In this document: positions 5,932 to 8,880 of the stretch, one piece after another
Numbering within the stretch: the first letter of the stretch is position 1
Layout: the number at the start of each line of letters is the position of its first letter
Program-made: the position numbers and the translations under genes
Source of the DNA: Nitrososphaerota archaeon
GTDB lineage: Archaea > Thermoproteota > Bathyarchaeia > Bathyarchaeales > Bathycorpusculaceae
Direction: 5' to 3'
Assembly (NCBI GenBank): GCA_031283385.1
Contig: JAITBW010000095.1
Coordinates: 1 to 8,880 of the forward strand
DNA length: 8,880 bases
The notes under the pieces: model-generated
What the model was told of the DNA's origin: nothing
What the model saw: only the letters and a program-made list of their open reading frames with translations
Database searches by the model: none

Positions 5932-6070
5932 TGTGATGTCACTATTCACATATGATCACAAATGTATCACATAAATATCACGTGATTTTTTCCATACGTG
6001 ATATAACATCACAAATTATGATGGACTTGTGACGCATCTGTGATTGTGATGTGTGATTACCGCTATCACA
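5932..6070. repeat. Helically phased TGTGAT/ATCACA array
   Basis: This 139-bp non-coding array has about 14 half-sites: 5932 TGTGAT with adjoining GTCACT (5938), 5945 TTCACA, 5955 ATCACA, 5966 ATCACA, 5977 ATCACGTGAT (a perfect 10-bp palindrome, two half-sites), 5997 CGTGAT, 6008 ATCACA, 6028 TGTGAC, 6039, 6045 and 6052 TGTGAT, and 6065 ATCACA. From 5945 to 6039 the starts are spaced 10, 11, 11, 20, 11, 20 and 11 bp, so sites fall on one face of the helix. Left copies are mostly ATCACA and right copies mostly TGTGAT. It lies more than 300 bp upstream of the 159-aa promoter and directly after the nitrilase remnant stop, so it looks structural rather than a simple operator. Confidence 0.85.
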
Positions 6071-6080
6071 ATAATAAAAA

Positions 6081-6421
6081 TTAAACATCTTCTGATAAAT
6101 GTTTTAACTTGTCAAAAAGTTCTGGTCTTAAGTCTCTAAGCGTAGGAATAAATGTCTCTGCTGTTCTTAAATCATGAAGATCAACTTCGCCGTAAACAAG
6201 ATCTTCTTCATCATACTTTGCTTTAACTATAACATCGCCTGTGGGGCTTACAAGTCGACTACCACCCCAAAATTGCAAGTTTTCTTGAATTCCAGAAAGA
6301 TTAACATATGCGAGATATGCTGTATTTTCTATAGCTCTAGCGGCTGTTAAAACTTCAAAATAGTTTCTGCGTATCGCGGGTGAGGCTGAGATACATACCA
6401 TGAGCTGTGCTCCATTTAATC
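6081..6421 (-). pseudogene. Nitrilase-superfamily (carbon-nitrogen hydrolase) C-terminal remnant, disrupted by an IS
   Basis: Only the last ~113 residues of a carbon-nitrogen hydrolase remain. From the IS border the frame reads LNGAQL then MVCISASPAIRRNYFEVLTA. It continues with AARAIENTAYLAYVN and FWGGSRLVSPTGDVI, matching the conserved C-terminal half of the family (RAxEN, GxSxxxxPxG). The catalytic Glu, Lys and Cys all lie upstream in normal members and are absent here, so the fragment cannot be enzymatic. The ATG at 6401 is an internal methionine, not a genuine start. An in-frame stop contributed by the IS terminal repeat closes the frame just upstream. The missing 5' part should lie beyond position 8880, on the other side of the insertion. 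The normal substrate (amide, nitrile or glutamine of NAD synthesis) cannot be assigned. Confidence 0.85.
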
Positions 6422-6440
6422 CTTAACTTGACCCACAATT
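6422..6440 (+). repeat. Left terminal inverted repeat of the IS4-family element
   Basis: Nineteen bases identical to the reverse complement of 8862-8880. The stretch 6441-6597 that follows is non-coding and becomes strongly A/C-rich after about 6525. Confidence 0.9.
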
Positions 6441-6589
6441 CAGCCCTTGGTTTTTTGACTAATCAACATGTCGCTGTATATTCTGGGTTTATGTTAACGA
6501 GTAATAACTTGGATTTTGGAACAAACAAATCCCCCCACTAAAAACACCAAAAAGAAACAAAAAACCAGCCACAACAAACAAAACAAACA

Positions 6590-6597
6590 CAAAAACC
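6590..6597 (+). repeat. Target-site duplication of IS1, left copy
   Basis: CAAAAACC, identical to 7402-7409, directly abutting the IS1 end. A perfect duplication indicates a fairly recent insertion. Confidence 0.85.
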
Positions 6598-6599
6598 GG

Positions 6600-7086
6600 T
6601 CATGTCCTAAACTTACGTAATAATTGGGTTTCTTTCAAACATTCGAGTGTTAATTGTGTATCCAACAGCAATTTTATGCATCTCTTCACTTTTTGAAAAA
6701 CGAATACCCGTCTCACCAACCAAGAACACCACGTCCTAAGAGAAAGATGCTTACGCTCAATCTTTTGCGTAAACCTCTTACTCACCATCAACACTCCCGC
6801 AACAATGTTGTTCACATAAGCCCAATTCCCATCAACATAATACATAACTATGTTAAGCGGTGCAAGGAGCTTTTGCAACATCTTAAAATTCCCTGCATCT
6901 CGACCACCAAACCAAAACGCAATAGGAACCCCTGAAAGATGATCAACTGCCCACCAAAGCCAACACTGATGAGACTTATCACCCACAAACGACCACATTT
7001 CATCAAGCTCTATACTTATTTTTGCTTCTTTATGAGTTTTGAAGAATGTTTCGTTGATGTTTGTTACCTGGTTTTTTGTTTTTTTA
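6600..7086 (-). pseudogene. IS1-family InsB-like catalytic frame with a 3' single-base frameshift
   Basis: This is the DDE catalytic half of the IS1 transposase, entered from insA by a -1 frameshift. The formal ATG at 7163 only adds residues that shadow insA. The catalytic stretches are present: IELDEMWSFVG, YYVDGNWAYV and KIERKHLSLRT. After LVRR the translated frame becomes untypical (VFVFQKVKRCIK). The neighbouring frame instead gives GIRFSKSEEMHKIAV, the expected IS1 C-terminus, and ends at 6613-6615. The switch maps to a C-run of three at 6707-6709 where four would keep the frame. So the copy has lost one base, or the assembly missed one in a homopolymer. If real, the protein has a wrong C-terminal tail of about 36 residues and is probably inactive. 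Confidence 0.8.
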
Positions 7087-7330
7087 AAATTGAGATGACG
7101 GTGTCGCGGTGGATTTTTTCTTGTCTTGCAATTGCGCGAGTTCCTGCGCCGTCGGCTGCCCAAGCTAAGACTTTTTTACGAACTTCAGGTTTCCATGCGT
7201 TATAGGTGTACTCTGTGTAGAATGTTTTTTTACATTTATTGCAAAAGTACCGTGGTTTTTTGTTATTTTTCCCACATTTTCTAATTTTATTTCCTCCACA
7301 GTGAGGACACAATATTTCCGTTGTTACCAT
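7064..7330 (-). CDS. IS1-family InsA-like protein (zinc ribbon plus HTH)
   Basis: The 88-residue product starts at the ATG at 7330; an in-frame TTG at 7339 would add three residues. The N-terminus carries a zinc ribbon (CPHC near residues 8-11, CNKC near 30-33). A helix-turn-helix follows (VRKKVLAWAADGAGTRAIARQEKIHRDTVISIL). This is the DNA-binding half of IS1-type transposases, which binds the terminal repeats and represses transposition when made alone. Near the end it crosses a run of seven A's on the coding strand (complement of 7079-7085; codons TTA AAA AAA C). A -1 slip there joins it to the downstream catalytic frame, giving ILKK-TKNQV. Translation without slipping ends 15 nt further on. 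Confidence 0.88.
   Translation of the reverse strand: MVTTEILCPHCGGNKIRKCGKNNKKPRYFCNKCKKTFYTEYTYNAWKPEVRKKVLAWAADGAGTRAIARQEKIHRDTVISILKKQKTR
7079..7085 (-). promoter_or_regulatory. Programmed -1 frameshift slippery site of IS1
   Basis: Seven A's on the coding strand, read A AAA AAA C in the insA frame, within the insA/insB overlap. This is the position and base type used by bacterial IS1 to make the fused transposase. Confidence 0.7.
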
Positions 7331-7401
7331 AACGCACAAAATCTTTTTTACTAACTAATGTACATCGCCACACTTTTAAAACTTAAGTTTAGGACACGAC
7401 C

Positions 7402-7409
7402 CAAAAACC
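7402..7409 (+). repeat. Target-site duplication of IS1, right copy
   Basis: CAAAAACC immediately after the IS1 right end, identical to 6590-6597. Confidence 0.85.
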
Positions 7410-7443
7410 ACTACCAAACCAAACAACCCAACAAACAGAAAAG

Positions 7444-8829
7444 TTAGATGAATTCACGAAAAGTATGCAAAACAAACAACTTGTTTAACCCCAACCAAAC
7501 AACCTTCAACCCCGGCAACCCATCACTCTTAGCACCCACAAACCCACCCAACACAGCAACAAAACGCAAAGCATCACCCAACGAATAAGGCACCTTAGGA
7601 ACAACCACAGTACGATTAGCCGCCCGATACAAAGTCTTCCACTCACTCTCACAAAACACTAGCTCACACGACCAATCCGGAAACCGCCTAGCAAGATAAG
7701 TCAACATCATAATATGAACCGAAATAACAGAATACATCAAAACCACAAGCTCAATACGATCCACACTATGCTGCTGAATCTTTTCAATCTCACACCCACT
7801 CTTCAAAACAAAATAAAACCGCTCAATCTTCCAACACTGCCGATAATAATCCACCACCAACACTGCATCCTCACAACTCGACAACTCTAAACTCGTAGCT
7901 AATACCCACTCCAAAGCTTCCATATCAGACGGTGGATTCTCTTCTTTTACACTAACAAGACTTAGAGACAAAGTGGACTCTAACCCTGCTGCACGTATTC
8001 TTTTAGGTTTTTTGATCTCCTGTCTCATATAACGTAACGTTAAAGTTGCTTCTCGCTCTCTAGTTTGCGTTTTATGGTTCTCAGGAACAAGTATTTTGAG
8101 GCATCCCTTTGGTTTACTTTGATAAAGTTCCTCTAGTAGACGTGTTTTGTTTGGGGTTAAGCGATCGTGTATTGATCGTATGACAAAGTTTTGGTTGGTG
8201 CGCAAGGCCTGGGCGTACCATTCGTATATGTCACCTTCTCTGTCGGCTATATGGATCAAGGTTACATCGGTAGGAGTGTTTGTTTGGGCGGTTTGCATGG
8301 TTTGTAGCCAACGGTTGCTTTCTTTGTCTTGGATTTTTCGTTTTTGTTTCTCGTGTTGGCTGCGGGGGTCGCTATTTGTTGTTCTTGTATTAACATTTTG
8401 GGCTATTAGACCTATAGGGATACCGTTTGGGGTGACTAACAGGCAGCTGTGGACGTTGATGCCTAGAGTTTTTTCGCAGTTGTATCCTAATCCGACTGTT
8501 TTTTTGTGGGTGGCATAGCTTACGGCCATGGTGTCTTGGATGGCCAATAAGATATTGTTGTTTTGGTTGCGTGTGTTTGTGGTATCTTTGTGTGCTGCTA
8601 GAATGCTTTCTTTGGTGAATTTTTCGTTTCCTATCATACGGTAGGCTGCTTTGGCGTTTGCGCGGCTTCCACTTGATAGCCATATGGATTTTTCTGGTTC
8701 TTCTGATAGGTCACTCATTACTCTTAAGAAGCGTTTTTCTAGACGTTTGGATCCAAAGTCTATTGTTTGAAACTCTTTTTGTACCCAATGATCAATGTCT
8801 ATAGTCAAAGCAAACACACAACTAAACAA
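7444..8829 (-). CDS. IS4-family transposase, Tn5/IS50 type
   Basis: The 461 residues are close to the Tn5 transposase length and resemble it from end to end. The N-terminal DNA-binding region is EFQTIDFGSKRLEKRF with SRANAKAAYRMIGNEKF (about 19-71). The catalytic core has D99 in AIQDTM and D196 in HIADREGDIYEW. E336 lies in YYRQCWKIERFYFVLKSGCEIEK, the Y-(2)-R-(3)-E-(6)-K signature region; here the signature Arg is Cys332, while Tyr, Glu and Lys343 are kept. The C-terminus LGGFVGAKSDGLPGLKVVWLGLNKL is the normal family end. The start is taken as TTG at 8829; nearby GTG or TTG codons are alternatives and no ATG is near. No stop or frameshift is seen, so it may still be active. Codon composition switches halfway: the coding strand is A/C-rich for the N-terminal half and G/T-rich for the C-terminal half. 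Confidence 0.93.
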   Translation of the reverse strand: MFSCVFALTIDIDHWVQKEFQTIDFGSKRLEKRFLRVMSDLSEEPEKSIWLSSGSRANAKAAYRMIGNEKFTKESILAAHKDTTNTRNQNNNILLAIQDTMAVSYATHKKTVGLGYNCEKTLGINVHSCLLVTPNGIPIGLIAQNVNTRTTNSDPRSQHEKQKRKIQDKESNRWLQTMQTAQTNTPTDVTLIHIADREGDIYEWYAQALRTNQNFVIRSIHDRLTPNKTRLLEELYQSKPKGCLKILVPENHKTQTREREATLTLRYMRQEIKKPKRIRAAGLESTLSLSLVSVKEENPPSDMEALEWVLATSLELSSCEDAVLVVDYYRQCWKIERFYFVLKSGCEIEKIQQHSVDRIELVVLMYSVISVHIMMLTYLARRFPDWSCELVFCESEWKTLYRAANRTVVVPKVPYSLGDALRFVAVLGGFVGAKSDGLPGLKVVWLGLNKLFVLHTFREFI

Positions 8830-8861
8830 TATGACACGTTCACACTAATTAGCTTAGCAAA

Positions 8862-8880
8862 AATTGTGGGTCAAGTTAAG
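8862..8880 (-). repeat. Right terminal inverted repeat of the IS4-family element
   Basis: Nineteen bases ending exactly at the window edge, identical to 6422-6440 on the opposite strand. Confidence 0.9.

Larger units (their letters stand above)
6598..7401 (-). mobile_element. IS1-family insertion sequence nested in the IS4-family element
   Basis: An 804-bp element with ends GGTCATGTCCTAAACTTA (6598-6615) and, on the other strand, GGTCGTGTCCTAAACTTA (7384-7401), 17 of 18 identical. The 8-bp direct repeat CAAAAACC flanks it at 6590-6597 and 7402-7409, matching the 8-9 bp duplications of the IS1 family. It holds overlapping insA/insB-type frames. It landed between the transposase stop and the left end of the outer IS, so the outer transposase is uninterrupted. 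Confidence 0.93.
6422..8880 (-). mobile_element. IS4-family (IS50/Tn5-like) insertion sequence, interrupted by IS1
   Basis: Perfect 19-bp terminal inverted repeats CTTAACTTGACCCACAATT lie at 6422-6440 and, inverted, at 8862-8880. They enclose one intact transposase gene (7444-8829). Removing the nested IS1 and one target copy leaves about 1.65 kb, a normal size for the group. The right target duplication cannot be seen because the window ends at the repeat. The bases left of 6422 (ATTTAATC) predict what should follow 8880. The element splits the nitrilase gene. Confidence 0.9.

Noticed and set aside
5932..6070. Reading the TGTGAT array as a CRISPR array
   Set aside because: The repeats are only 6 bp, occur in both orientations and are 6-20 bp apart with no unique spacers of constant length.
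6399..6401. ATG at 6401 as the start of a complete small gene
   Set aside because: The translation begins in the middle of the conserved nitrilase fold and the preceding codons up to the IS border still read as nitrilase. It is a truncated gene.
6654..7205. Plus-strand frames of 93 and 88 aa inside the IS1 element
   Set aside because: They are antisense to recognised IS1 transposase frames, with no domain or translation signal.
8390..8683. Minus-strand 97-aa frame rich in Lys/Arg/His/Gln
   Set aside because: It is a shadow frame inside the intact transposase; its composition simply reflects the A/C-rich coding strand there.

Overview
The window is archaeal and AT-rich. It carries the small subunit of D-family DNA polymerase, an Orc1/Cdc6 initiator with a recognisable ORB-type replication origin beside it, T-tract terminators and TATA-type promoters. 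PolD is absent from classical Crenarchaeota. The PolD + Orc1 pairing, together with the style of the small winged-helix proteins, suggests a TACK lineage such as Bathyarchaeia or Nitrososphaeria, but this is inference from protein style and not a database result.

Layout. (1) Positions 2-1309 (+) hold the C-terminal part of the PolD small subunit (DP1), cut by the left edge. (2) Positions 1318-2547 (-) encode Orc1/Cdc6, convergent with DP1. (3) Positions 2548-3336 are non-coding and look like oriC: three 25-bp ORB-like elements (2693-2717, 2874-2898, 3119-3143), a 50-bp pure A/T stretch (2717-2766), and seven TGTGAA hexamers towards the right side. (4) Positions 3337-3777 (+) encode a 146-aa winged-helix protein of unknown function. 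(5) Positions 3947-4768 (-) encode a 273-aa protein with an N-terminal membrane anchor, a long coiled coil and a C-terminal winged helix. (6) Positions 5060-5539 (-) encode a 159-aa helical protein of unknown function. (7) Around genes 5 and 6 lie three clusters of TGTGAT/ATCACA half-sites (4782-4904, 5046-5064, 5932-6070). The last is dense and spaced at about 10-11 bp, one DNA helical turn. (8) Positions 6081-6421 (-) are the C-terminal remnant of a nitrilase-superfamily gene, interrupted by an insertion sequence. (9) Positions 6422-8880 are a Tn5/IS50-like IS4-family element with 19-bp perfect terminal inverted repeats, and nested within it is an IS1-family element (6598-7401) flanked by an 8-bp target duplication.

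How it may work together. DP1, Orc1 and the ORB region form a replication-initiation locus. Immediately beside it, the membrane-anchored coiled-coil winged-helix protein, the 159-aa protein and the helically phased TGTGAT array have the parts expected of an origin-proximal DNA tether or partition system: a repeated DNA site, a DNA-binding domain and a membrane anchor. The half-sites also overlap the predicted promoter of the anchored protein, suggesting autoregulation. This is a hypothesis; no ParA-type or SMC-type gene is visible in the window. The right third of the window is a mobile-element insertion into a metabolic gene and is probably unrelated to the origin system.
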